Shown here in pieces: positions 55,250-63,506 of a stretch of DNA of 64,000 nucleotides; position 1 is the stretch's first letter; the number at the start of each line of letters is the position of its first letter. The position numbers were made by a program, and so were the translations under genes. The notes under the pieces are model-generated. The model was given only the letters and a program-made list of their open reading frames with translations. It made no database searches and was not told the origin of the DNA. The stretch is from Streptomyces sp. NBC_01471 (lineage in GTDB: Bacteria; Actinomycetota; Actinomycetes; Streptomycetales; Streptomycetaceae): the NCBI RefSeq assembly GCF_041438865.1, contig NZ_CP109450.1, positions 6,016,501 to 6,080,500 on the forward strand, given 5' to 3'.

Positions 55250-56275
55250 GTGGCGTCCCACCGTCGACTCAAGCAGCCGAGCCGCACTCGCGTGACCGTA
55301 CTCACCGCGACCGCTGCCGCAGCCGTGGCCCTGACCGCTCAGGCCGCGCACGCAGACCCGAAGCCGACCAAGAGCGAGGTCAAGGCGAAGGTCGACAAGC
55401 TCTACGAAGACGTGGACGCGGTCAGCCAGAAGTACGACGGTGCCAAGGACCAGCAGTCCAAGCTGAAGAAGCAGGTCGACGACCTCCAGGACAGCGTGGC
55501 CCGCGGCCAGGAGGACCTCAACAAGCTCCGGGGCCAGCTCGGTTCGATGGCGAGCGCCCAGTACCGCTCGGGCGGCATCGACCCGTCCGTGCAGCTCTTC
55601 CTCTCGTCCGACCCGACCACCTTCCTCGACAAGGCCACCGCGCAGGACCAGCTGAGCGACCAGCAGGCCGACGCGGTCAGGAAGATCCAGGCCAAGCAGC
55701 GCAGTCTCGCCCAGGAGCGTTCCGAGGCGCAGGACAAGCTGAAGGACCTGGCGTCGACGCGCACGGAACTCGGCAAGAAGAAGCAGGAGGTCCAGGACAA
55801 GCTGGCCTCCGCGCGCAAGCTGCTCAGCAGCCTGACCGCCGCCGAGCGCGCCTCGATAGCCGAGGACAACCAGCGCGCCAACCGCGCCAGCGACCGTGCG
55901 GACCTCGGCGACGCCGTACCGGCCTCCGCCCGGGGCGCCGCCGCCCTCGACGCGGCGAAGACCCAGATGGGCAAGCCGTACGTCTACGGCGCCACCGGTC
56001 CCGCCTCCTTCGACTGCTCGGGGCTGACATCCTGGGCGTACGCCCGGGCCGGTGTCACGATCCCGCGCACCTCGCAGGCCCAGGCCAACGCCGGTCAGCG
56101 CATCTACTCGCAGAGCGCCCTCAAGCCCGGCGACCTGGTGCTCTTCTACGGCGACCTGCACCACATCGGCATCTACGCGGGCAACGGCCAGGTGCTCCAC
56201 GCCCCGCACACCGGTGCGGTCGTCCGGTACGAGGCGATGGGCAACATGCCGTTCCAGTTCGGCGTCCGTATCTGA
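55250..56275 (+). CDS. Secreted NlpC/P60 peptidoglycan hydrolase, copy 1
   Basis: C40-family cell-wall hydrolase of 341 residues. A cleavable signal (VLTATAAAAVALTAQAAHA, about 18-36) precedes a coiled-coil domain (about 40-220) that likely keeps the enzyme inactive or directs it. The C-terminal NlpC/P60 domain has FDCSGLTSWAYA with catalytic Cys256, HHIGIYAGNGQ with catalytic His, and a third polar residue in VLHAPHTG. It cleaves D-Glu/meso-DAP (LL-DAP in Streptomyces) stem-peptide bonds. GTG start at 55250, AAGGAG 10 nt upstream. A close paralogue of the same length follows. Confidence 0.94.
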   Translation: MASHRRLKQPSRTRVTVLTATAAAAVALTAQAAHADPKPTKSEVKAKVDKLYEDVDAVSQKYDGAKDQQSKLKKQVDDLQDSVARGQEDLNKLRGQLGSMASAQYRSGGIDPSVQLFLSSDPTTFLDKATAQDQLSDQQADAVRKIQAKQRSLAQERSEAQDKLKDLASTRTELGKKKQEVQDKLASARKLLSSLTAAERASIAEDNQRANRASDRADLGDAVPASARGAAALDAAKTQMGKPYVYGATGPASFDCSGLTSWAYARAGVTIPRTSQAQANAGQRIYSQSALKPGDLVLFYGDLHHIGIYAGNGQVLHAPHTGAVVRYEAMGNMPFQFGVRI

Positions 56276-56344
56276 TCCGGACCCGTCTCGAACGACGCCG
56301 CCGACACCGCCCAATCGGGCGAATTACGGCGCCGTGAGCTGACT

Positions 56345-56380
56345 CCCCGCCCCGTCGGTGACCTTGTGTCTCCGGCGGGG
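56345..56380 (+). terminator. Terminator between the two NlpC/P60 genes
   Basis: 7-bp stem CCCCGCC/GGCGGGG (56345-56351 and 56374-56380), loop of 22 nt. Weak, but suggests separate transcription of the paralogues. Confidence 0.4.
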
Positions 56381-56514
56381 CGTCACTCTGTGTGCACGGC
56401 GGGGTCTTTGGCCACAGCGTGGTCGCACGGCTACTGTCCGGCGTGCGGTGCCCGGCAATTGGTCCGCCCAACGGGGCGGCAGGGACCGCACCCAGCAGAA
56501 GGAGTGCGGCTCCT

Positions 56515-57540
56515 GTGGTGTCCCATCGCCGTGTCACCCAGTCCGGCCTCGCGCAGAGCGCCCGGATCACCGTGCTGTCCGCCGCGCTGGCGACGGCCGC
56601 GGCAGGCCTCGGGGCCGCACCGGCGGGCGCCGAGCCGCACGAGTCGGCGGCAGCGGCCAAGAGCAAGGTCGACGGCCTCTACGCCCAGGCCGAGCGGGCC
56701 ACCCAGCAGTACGACAAGGCGGATGAGCGGGCCGGGCGGCTGCGCCACCAGGTCGCCGAGGCACAGGACGGCGTCGCCCGCGGCCAGCAGCGGCTCAACC
56801 GGATGCGCGGTGCGCTCGGCGCGCTGGCGGGCGCCCAGTACCGCGCGGGTGCCATCGACCCCTCACTCGCGCTGCTGCTCTCGTCGGACCCCGACTCGTA
56901 TCTCGACAAGGCCGCGGCCCTGGCCCAGATCGGCGATGTCCAGGCGGGTGAACTGCACCGCATCCAGCAGGCCCAGCGCGAGCTGACCCAGCGGCGTGCC
57001 GACGCGACCCGACGGCTCGCCGAACTCCGGCGCAGCCGCACCGAGGTGGCCCGCCACAAGCGCACCGTCGAGGGCAAGCTCGCCCGGGCGCGCCGGCTGC
57101 TCGACGCGCTGCCCACGCAGCAGCGCGCCCAGTACGACCAGGTCTCGCGCTCGGACCGGGGCGCGCTCCCCGTGCTCGGCGCGCTGCCGGTGTCGGGCAG
57201 GGCCGGAGCAGCCCTGGCCGCGGCCCGCAGCGCGCTCGGCAGGCCGTACGTGTGGGGCGCCAACGGGCCCTCGGGCTTCGACTGTTCGGGACTGATGCAG
57301 TGGGCGTACGCGCACGCTGGCGTCTCGCTGCCGCGCACCTCGCAGGAGCAGCGGTACGCGGGCCGGCGGATTCCGCTCTCCCAGGCGCGGCCCGGCGACC
57401 TCGTGGTGTACCGCAGCGACGCCAGCCACGTCGCGATGTACGTGGGCAACGGCCAGGTCCTGCACGCGCCGTATCCGGGTGCCAGGGTCCGCTACGATCC
57501 GGTCGGCATGATGCCCGTCTCGTCGGTGACCCGGGTCTGA
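56515..57540 (+). CDS. Secreted NlpC/P60 peptidoglycan hydrolase, copy 2
   Basis: Paralogue of the preceding gene, also 341 residues with the same layout: signal, coiled coil with AQYRAGAIDPSLALLLSSDP, and a C40 domain with FDCSGLMQWAYAHAGVSL (catalytic Cys257) and SHVAMYVGNGQVLHAPYPG (catalytic His). GTG 56515 is preferred over GTG 56518 because it reproduces the copy 1 start (M-x-SHRR) and sits 10 nt after AAGGAG. The two copies differ widely in the coiled coil, so the duplication is old. Both probably work in hyphal growth or cell separation. Confidence 0.93.
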   Translation: MVSHRRVTQSGLAQSARITVLSAALATAAAGLGAAPAGAEPHESAAAAKSKVDGLYAQAERATQQYDKADERAGRLRHQVAEAQDGVARGQQRLNRMRGALGALAGAQYRAGAIDPSLALLLSSDPDSYLDKAAALAQIGDVQAGELHRIQQAQRELTQRRADATRRLAELRRSRTEVARHKRTVEGKLARARRLLDALPTQQRAQYDQVSRSDRGALPVLGALPVSGRAGAALAAARSALGRPYVWGANGPSGFDCSGLMQWAYAHAGVSLPRTSQEQRYAGRRIPLSQARPGDLVVYRSDASHVAMYVGNGQVLHAPYPGARVRYDPVGMMPVSSVTRV

Positions 57541-57590
57541 CCAGGCCGGGCGCCGGTCGGGCCCGTCGGCCGGACACGTACGATCGGCGC

Positions 57591-58823
57591 GTGACAGGGC
57601 GGGGGAGCAGGACGGGACGGAAGCGGGCCGCGGGCTGTGTGCTCGCGCTCTGCCTGCTGCTTCCCGGGTGCACCGGGCCTTCCGGCTCCGCCGCGTCCGG
57701 CACGGCGGAGCGGGGCATCCGCCGTACTCTCGACCGCCGCGCCGCCGCCGTCACCGGCCATGACGAGAGCGGGTATCTGTCCGTCGTCGATCCGCGGGCG
57801 AAGGGGCTGCGGACGGCGCAGCGCGCGGAGTTCCGCAATCTGGCCTCCGTACCGCTGAGTTCCTGGCAGTACCGGGTCGATGACGTGCGGTCGCGGGGGA
57901 CCACCGCCACCGCCCGGGTCGAGTTGCGGTACCGGATCACCGGTTACGACAGCGCGCCGGTGGCGTCCCGGCGCACCCTCAAACTGGTGGAGCGCGACGG
58001 CCGCTGGTACCTGGACGACGACAGTCCGGCCCCCGGCACCGGTCAGCAGCTCTGGCAGCAGGGTCCGGTGCGGACCGCCCGCGGCAAGCACAGCCTGGTG
58101 CTCGGCGTCGGCGGGTCCGTCGGGCTGCTCCGCCAGGTGGCCGCCGCCGCCGACCGTGCCGTCCCCGCCGTCGGCAAGGCCTGGCACCGGAAGTGGGCGG
58201 GGCGCGTGGTGGTGCTCGTGCCGTCCTCGCTGGACGCGATGGGCGCCCTGCTCGGGTCGCCCGCCGCCACCTACCGGGGCATCGCGGCCGTCACCACCGG
58301 CGAGGCGGGCGGCGCCGGGGCCGCGCCCGCGGACCGGGTCATCGTCAACCCCGAGGCGTACGCGCTCCTGGGCCGGCTGGGCCGGCAGGTGGTCATCACC
58401 CACGAGACCACCCATGTCGCCACCCGCACCGCGACGTCGGCGGCCACGCCGCTCTGGCTCTCCGAGGGGTTCGCCGACTGGGTCGCTTACCGGGACACCG
58501 GCAACAGCCCCCGGGAGACGGCGCCGGAGCTCCAGCGGGCGGTGCGGTCCGGGTCCCTGCCCGCGACCCTGCCCACCGACGCCGACTTCGGTTTCAGCGA
58601 CGGCGCCGACCGGCTCGCGCGGGCGTACGAGGGCGGCTGGCTGGCCTGCCGGCTGATCGCCGCGCACTGGGGCGAGCAGAGACTGACGGACTTCTACCGG
58701 GCGGTCGGGGCGCAGGGGCAGGCCGGCGGCGCGCTGGAGAAGGCCATGAACGACGTGCTCGGTACGGATCCGGCCGCCTTCACGGCCCGGTGGCGCGAGT
58801 ACCTCAGGGCGCAGCTGGACTGA
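57591..58823 (+). CDS. Putative zinc metalloprotease lipoprotein
   Basis: Protein of 410 residues. The signal ends in a lipobox (LLLPGC, about residues 20-25). An N-terminal NTF2-like segment (about 45-145: RRTLDRRAAAVTGHDESGYL, RDGRWYLDDD) precedes a gluzincin-like domain. The metal motif is THETTHVATR (His271-His275), followed by Glu292 in LWLSEGFADWVAY, the third ligand. The spacing (16 residues between) is close to that of M1-like minimal peptidases. It is probably active at the cell surface. GTG start at 57591. The 3' end overlaps the convergent GT87 gene by 20 bp. Substrate unknown. Confidence 0.85.
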   Translation: MTGRGSRTGRKRAAGCVLALCLLLPGCTGPSGSAASGTAERGIRRTLDRRAAAVTGHDESGYLSVVDPRAKGLRTAQRAEFRNLASVPLSSWQYRVDDVRSRGTTATARVELRYRITGYDSAPVASRRTLKLVERDGRWYLDDDSPAPGTGQQLWQQGPVRTARGKHSLVLGVGGSVGLLRQVAAAADRAVPAVGKAWHRKWAGRVVVLVPSSLDAMGALLGSPAATYRGIAAVTTGEAGGAGAAPADRVIVNPEAYALLGRLGRQVVITHETTHVATRTATSAATPLWLSEGFADWVAYRDTGNSPRETAPELQRAVRSGSLPATLPTDADFGFSDGADRLARAYEGGWLACRLIAAHWGEQRLTDFYRAVGAQGQAGGALEKAMNDVLGTDPAAFTARWREYLRAQLD

Positions 58824-60183
58824 CCGGCTCACGGCCCGGGTCGGTTCCGCCCGAGTCGGTGTCTCCCGGGTCTGCGACCCCGGCGGTCCCGGTGCCTGCT
58901 GTGGTTCCGTCCCCGGACCCGGCGGTGCTTGAGCCCGCCGCGCGCCCGCGCCGCGGGACCGTACGCCGCCACAGCACGCGGGCCGCGGCCAGCGCGGCCG
59001 CGACCAGCAGGCCGTTCCGTACGAAGATCAGCACGAGGCCGACCGCGTCCCCGGCCACCACGTGGTCGAACCCGAGCGGGAACTCCAGGATGGTCACAGC
59101 GGTGGCGCCCACCACCAGCAGGACAGGGACCGCCATCGCGCTGGTACGGAAGACCAGGCAGACGGCGCCGATACCGACCAGCCACACCAGGTACTGGGGG
59201 CTGATCACCCGGCTCGTCACGGTGAAGAGCAGCACCGCGGTGAACGCCGCGTCGCACGGCGTGGCCGGTGCGTACTCCCCGGCCCGCAGCCGCCACAGCA
59301 GCAGCCAGCCGAAGGCCGTGGCGGTCAGCCCCAGCGCGGCGGCGCTCACCACGTGGACGTACGGTCCGACGAACTCCACCGACCCGTAGGTGAGCAGCAC
59401 CTGCCCCTGCCAGCCGAACTGCCGGGCCACCTGGAAGACCAGGCCGCCCAGCGACTCGACCTCGGTGCCCCGCTCCCGCTGGAAGGTGAGGAAGGCGAAG
59501 GCGCCCGGCACCGCCGTACCGGCGAGCAGCAGCAGGCCCGCCGACGTCGCGGCGAAAGCCGTCCAGGACCGGCGCGTCGCACGGCCGCGCGCCACGCCCG
59601 CGAGCAGCAGCGCCGGCCAGACCTTGAGCAGCGCGCCGAACGCCGCCAGCGCCCCCATGGCGCGCGGACGCCGGGCCCCGGCCAGCAGCGCGGCCACCGC
59701 GACGGCGGTCACCATCAGGTCGTACCTGGAATACGCCGTCGGGCCGAGCAGCGGCAGGCCCGCCACCCACACCCAGACGCCGGCCTGCCGTTTGCCGGGC
59801 CTGCCCGCCGCGTACAGCAGCAGGCCGAGCACCAGCGCGTCGGCGAGGAGGGTCAGTACGAAGAAGGCGGGCGCGTAGCCGAGGAACGGCAGTACGGCGG
59901 GGGAGAGGACCGCGAGCGCCGCACCGGGCGGGTACTGCCAGGTCACGTCGGAGAGCGGGAAGGTGCCGGTCCGCAGCACCTCGTACCAGCCGTGGTAGAT
60001 CCCCGACACGTCGACGGTGACATCGGCCCCCGGCACGGTCAGCACCTTGAACACGCAGAGCAGCAGCAGCGCCCTGGTCGCAGCCCAGACCAGGACGGGA
60101 CGTGCCGCGCCGCGTACGCCCCGCATGACCGCCCCGTCCGCTCTGACGGCCTGCGCCGTGGTGTGCTCCGACATCGGGGTCAT
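58804..60183 (-). CDS. GT87-type polyprenyl-phosphate mannosyltransferase-like membrane protein
   Basis: Integral membrane glycosyltransferase of 459 residues with about eleven helices and a Ser/Thr/Gly-rich tail. The DUF2029/GT87 signatures are DVSGIYHGWYEVL (the Asp of the first loop is the catalytic base region), WQYPPGAALAVL, YSRYDLMVTAVA, and VISPQYLVWLVGIG near the end. In mycobacteria GT87 enzymes (PimE and relatives) use polyprenyl-phosphate-mannose to elongate lipoglycans. ATG start at 60183; a second ATG at 60174. It diverges from the PimB'-like gene across 60 bp, which fits a shared glycolipid role. Exact linkage made is unknown. Confidence 0.88.
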   Translation of the reverse strand: MTPMSEHTTAQAVRADGAVMRGVRGAARPVLVWAATRALLLLCVFKVLTVPGADVTVDVSGIYHGWYEVLRTGTFPLSDVTWQYPPGAALAVLSPAVLPFLGYAPAFFVLTLLADALVLGLLLYAAGRPGKRQAGVWVWVAGLPLLGPTAYSRYDLMVTAVAVAALLAGARRPRAMGALAAFGALLKVWPALLLAGVARGRATRRSWTAFAATSAGLLLLAGTAVPGAFAFLTFQRERGTEVESLGGLVFQVARQFGWQGQVLLTYGSVEFVGPYVHVVSAAALGLTATAFGWLLLWRLRAGEYAPATPCDAAFTAVLLFTVTSRVISPQYLVWLVGIGAVCLVFRTSAMAVPVLLVVGATAVTILEFPLGFDHVVAGDAVGLVLIFVRNGLLVAAALAAARVLWRRTVPRRGRAAGSSTAGSGDGTTAGTGTAGVADPGDTDSGGTDPGREPVSPAAP

Positions 60184-60243
60184 GATGCCGTGCGTGGGCG
60201 CGCGGGAGCGGTGAGGCAGGGCCGTTGGGTACTGTCGGCGGCG

Positions 60244-61386
60244 ATGCACAAGACGTTGATCGTGACCAATGACTTTCCGCCGCGCCCCGGCGGTATCCAG
60301 GCCTTCCTGCACAACATGGCGCTGCGCCTGGACCCCGAGCGGCTCGTCGTCTACGCCTCCACGTGGAAGCGCGGCGCCGAGGGCGCCGATGCCACCGCCG
60401 CGTTCGACGCGGAGCAGCCGTTCACGGTCGTACGGGACCGGACCACGATGCTCCTGCCCACCCCTCGCGTCACGGCGAGGGCGAGCGGGCTGCTGCGCGA
60501 ACACGGCTGTACGTCGGTGTGGTTCGGGGCGGCGGCCCCGCTCGGCCTGATGGCTCCCGCGCTGCGGGCGGCCGGCGCCGAACGGCTCGTGGCCACCACG
60601 CACGGTCACGAGGCGGGCTGGGCGCAGCTGCCGGGATCGCGGCAGCTGCTGCGGCGGATCGGCGAGGGCACGGACACCCTGACGTACCTCGGCGAGTACA
60701 CGCGCTCGCGGATCGCCGCCGCGCTCACCCCGGCGGCCGCGGGCCGGATGGTCCAACTGCCGCCCGGCGTCGACGAGAAGACCTTCCACCCCGGGTCGGG
60801 CGGTGCGGCGGTCCGCGCCCGGCTCGGGCTCACGGACCGGCCGGTGATCGTGTGCGTGTCACGGCTGGTGCCGCGCAAGGGCCAGGACACGCTGATCCTG
60901 GCGATGCCCCGGATCCTGCGACAGGTCCCGGACGCGGTCCTGCTGATCGTCGGCGGCGGACCGTACGCCGGGGACCTGGAGAAGCTCGCGGAGCGGACCG
61001 GCGTCGTGGACTCGGTGCGCTTCACCGGGCCGGTGCCCTGGGCCGAGCTGCCCGCGCACTACGGCGCGGGCGACGTCTTCGCGATGCCGTGCCGCACCCG
61101 CAGGGGCGGACTCGATGTCGAGGGGCTCGGCATCGTCTACCTGGAGGCGTCCGCGACCGGGCTGCCTGTGGTGGCGGGCGATTCGGGCGGTGCGCCCGAC
61201 GCGGTGCTCGACGGCGAGACCGGCTGGGTGGTGCGGGGCGGCTCGGCCGAGGACGCGGCGGACCGGATCGTCACGCTGCTGCGGGATCCGGCGCTGCGGC
61301 GGCGGATGGGCGAGCGCGGCCGGGCCTGGGTCGAGGAGAAGTGGCGCTGGGACCTGCTCGCCGAGAAACTCAGGGAGTTGCTCTGA
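60244..61386 (+). CDS. GT4 glycosyltransferase, PimB'-like mannosyltransferase
   Basis: Cytoplasmic GT-B enzyme of 380 residues. The N-terminus TLIVTNDFPPRPGGIQAFLH binds acceptor and donor phosphates. The C-terminal domain has VSRLVPRKGQDTLILAM, VGGGPYAGDLEKLA and GLGIVYLEASATGLPVVAGDS (E-x7-E region) for GDP-mannose. It strongly resembles mycobacterial PimB' (Rv2188c), which adds the second mannose to phosphatidylinositol mannoside. As in mycobacteria it neighbours an acyl-CoA synthetase (fadD15-like) gene. ATG start at 60244 by similarity; ribosome site weak. Donor and acceptor are inferred. Confidence 0.9.
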   Translation: MHKTLIVTNDFPPRPGGIQAFLHNMALRLDPERLVVYASTWKRGAEGADATAAFDAEQPFTVVRDRTTMLLPTPRVTARASGLLREHGCTSVWFGAAAPLGLMAPALRAAGAERLVATTHGHEAGWAQLPGSRQLLRRIGEGTDTLTYLGEYTRSRIAAALTPAAAGRMVQLPPGVDEKTFHPGSGGAAVRARLGLTDRPVIVCVSRLVPRKGQDTLILAMPRILRQVPDAVLLIVGGGPYAGDLEKLAERTGVVDSVRFTGPVPWAELPAHYGAGDVFAMPCRTRRGGLDVEGLGIVYLEASATGLPVVAGDSGGAPDAVLDGETGWVVRGGSAEDAADRIVTLLRDPALRRRMGERGRAWVEEKWRWDLLAEKLRELL

Positions 61387-61433
61387 CGGGACCCGGGGCC
61401 GGGGCCGGGTGCGGCCCCGGGTGCGGAGCGAAA

Positions 61434-61462
61434 GCGGGTGCGGGCCCGCGGCCCGCACCCGG
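61434..61462. terminator. Bidirectional terminator between GT4 and acyl-CoA synthetase genes
   Basis: Perfect 12-bp stem, 61435-61446 with 61450-61461, loop CGC. In the convergent gap. Confidence 0.7.
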
Positions 61463-61480
61463 TTCTTCCGTGACGCCCGG

Positions 61481-63277
61481 TCAGCCCCGGTAGATCGCTT
61501 CGATCTCGTCGGCGAAGTCCTTCGCCACCACGGCGCGCTTGAGCTTCAGTGACGGGGTGATGTGTCCCGCCTCCTCGGTGAGCTGTGCGGGCAGGACCCG
61601 GAACTTGCGTACGGACTCGGCCTTGGAGACCGCCGCGTTGCCGTCGTCCACCGCCCGCTGGATCTCGGCGAGCAGCTCCGGGTCCTCGCGCAGCGACAGG
61701 GCGGTGGATCCCACCGGCTTGCCGCTCTCCTCGGCCCAGCGCGCCAGGAACTCCTCGTCCAGCGTGACCAGTGCCCCGACGAACGGCCGCCCGTCGCCGA
61801 CCACCATGCACTCGGCGACCAGGGCATGCGCACGGATCCGGTCCTCGATCACCGCGGGGGCGACGTTCTTGCCGCCCGCGGTGACGATGATCTCCTTCTT
61901 GCGGCCGGTGATCGCGAGGTAGCCGTCCTCGTCGAGCGTGCCGATGTCACCGGTGTGGAACCAGCCGTCAGCCAGCGCCTCGGCCGTCGCCGTCTCGTTG
62001 TTCCAGTAGCCGCTGAACAGGTGCTCGCCGTGCAGCAGCACCTCGCCGTCGTCCGCGATCCGGACGACCGAACCGGGCAGTGGCTGGCCGACCGTGCCGA
62101 TCTTCTGCCGGTCCCACGGGTTGAAGGCGGTCGCCGCACAGGACTCGGTGAGGCCGTACCCCTCCAGCACCGTGAAGCCGATCCCCCGGTAGAAGTGCCC
62201 GAGCCGCTCGCCCAGCGGCGCGCCGCCGGAGATCGCGTACTCGCCGCGCCCGCCGAGGACCGCCCGCAGCTTGCTGAAGACCAGCCGGTCGAAGACCTTG
62301 TGCTTGATCCGCAGTCCGGCGGACGGGCCCTGCGGGGTGCCGAGCGCCCGGCTGTAGGCGATGGCGGTGTTGGCGGCCCGGTCGAAGATCTTTCCCTTGC
62401 CGTCGGCCTGCGCCCTGGCGCGCGCCGAGTTGTAGACCTTCTCGAAGACCCGGGGGACGCCGAGGATCAACGTCGGCCTGAAGGAGGCGAGTTCGTCCGT
62501 GAGGTGCTTGATGTCCGGTACGCAGCCGATCTTGATCGGCGCCATCACGGAGGAGACCTCGACGAGCCGGCCGAAGACGTGCGCGGCGGGCAGGAAGAGC
62601 AGTACCGAGCACTCGCCGGTACGGAACAGCGGTTTCAGCCGCTCCACGATGTTGCCGCACTCGGCGAAGAAGCTGCGGTGGGTCAGCACGCAGCCCTTCG
62701 GGCGGCCGGTGGTCCCCGAGGTGTAGACGATGGTGGCCGGGTCGTCGGCCCGCGCCCGGGAGCTGCGCTCGTCCACCGTCGCGTCCGTGACCTCGGCGCC
62801 GCTCGCCCTCAGTTCGTCGACGGCGCCCCTGCCGATCTGCCAGACGTGCTTCAGGGCCGGCAGCGAGTCCCGTACGGCCTCGACGGTCCCGGCGTGCGCG
62901 TCGCTCTCCACGAGCACCGCGACCGCGCCGGAGTCGCCGAGTATCCACTGCACCTGCTCGGCCGAGCTGGTCTCGTACACCGGCACGGTGATCGCGCCCG
63001 CGCTCCAGATCGCGAAGTCCAGCTGCACCCACTCGTACCGGGTGCGGGACATCAGGGCGACCCGGTCGCCCGGCTGCACACCTGCGGCGATCAGGCCCTT
63101 CGCCGCGTCGTGGACCTCCGTGAGGAACCGGGCTGCGGTGACATCGGTCCAGGCGCCGGCCACCTTGCGGCCCATCACCGCTGCATCGGGATGCTGAGCG
63201 GCGTTGCGGCGGATCAGATCCGTCAGATTGCCGTCCGATGGGACCTCGTACAGGGCCGGAAGGCTGAACTCACGCAA
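61481..63277 (-). CDS. Long-chain acyl-CoA synthetase (FadD15-like)
   Basis: AMP-forming fatty acid activating enzyme of 598 residues. The P-loop is TIVYTSGTTGRPKGCVLTH. Adenylate motifs are LEGYGLTESCAATAFNPW and DGWFHTGDIGTLDEDGYLAI. The hinge and CoA-site lysine motifs are GRKKEIIVTAGGKNVAP and SLKLKRAVVAKDF. Start set at TTG 63277 because AGAGGAG lies 9 nt upstream and similarity begins MREFSLPALYE; an ATG 27 bp upstream lacks a ribosome site. A perfect TTACCCATGGGTAA palindrome lies about 60 bp upstream. It converges on the PimB'-like gene, as in mycobacteria. Confidence 0.95.
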   Translation of the reverse strand: MREFSLPALYEVPSDGNLTDLIRRNAAQHPDAAVMGRKVAGAWTDVTAARFLTEVHDAAKGLIAAGVQPGDRVALMSRTRYEWVQLDFAIWSAGAITVPVYETSSAEQVQWILGDSGAVAVLVESDAHAGTVEAVRDSLPALKHVWQIGRGAVDELRASGAEVTDATVDERSSRARADDPATIVYTSGTTGRPKGCVLTHRSFFAECGNIVERLKPLFRTGECSVLLFLPAAHVFGRLVEVSSVMAPIKIGCVPDIKHLTDELASFRPTLILGVPRVFEKVYNSARARAQADGKGKIFDRAANTAIAYSRALGTPQGPSAGLRIKHKVFDRLVFSKLRAVLGGRGEYAISGGAPLGERLGHFYRGIGFTVLEGYGLTESCAATAFNPWDRQKIGTVGQPLPGSVVRIADDGEVLLHGEHLFSGYWNNETATAEALADGWFHTGDIGTLDEDGYLAITGRKKEIIVTAGGKNVAPAVIEDRIRAHALVAECMVVGDGRPFVGALVTLDEEFLARWAEESGKPVGSTALSLREDPELLAEIQRAVDDGNAAVSKAESVRKFRVLPAQLTEEAGHITPSLKLKRAVVAKDFADEIEAIYRG

Positions 63278-63336
63278 GACTGCTGCTCCTCTGGTCGACA
63301 TCGCTGTCGCCACGACTGGACCTGACCGCCCGGACG

Positions 63337-63350
63337 TTACCCATGGGTAA
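63337..63350. promoter_or_regulatory. Candidate operator upstream of the acyl-CoA synthetase gene
   Basis: Perfect 14-bp palindrome TTACCCATGGGTAA, 60 nt upstream of the TTG start and also upstream of the divergent phosphoesterase. The form suits a TetR- or GntR-type dimer; the binder is unknown. Confidence 0.5.
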
Positions 63351-63506
63351 GAGGTTCCCGATAGGGGGGTCCGGCCAGATGTTCCATGCGTCACACGACA
63401 TCGCTGTGCTTCGCGCAGACTAGTCCACGCATGTCGCACGACGGCGGTATTCGCAGGTCCGGCCCCCTCTATCCAGGTTGTGCCCAGGCGTCCTAGGGTG
63501 ATCTCC

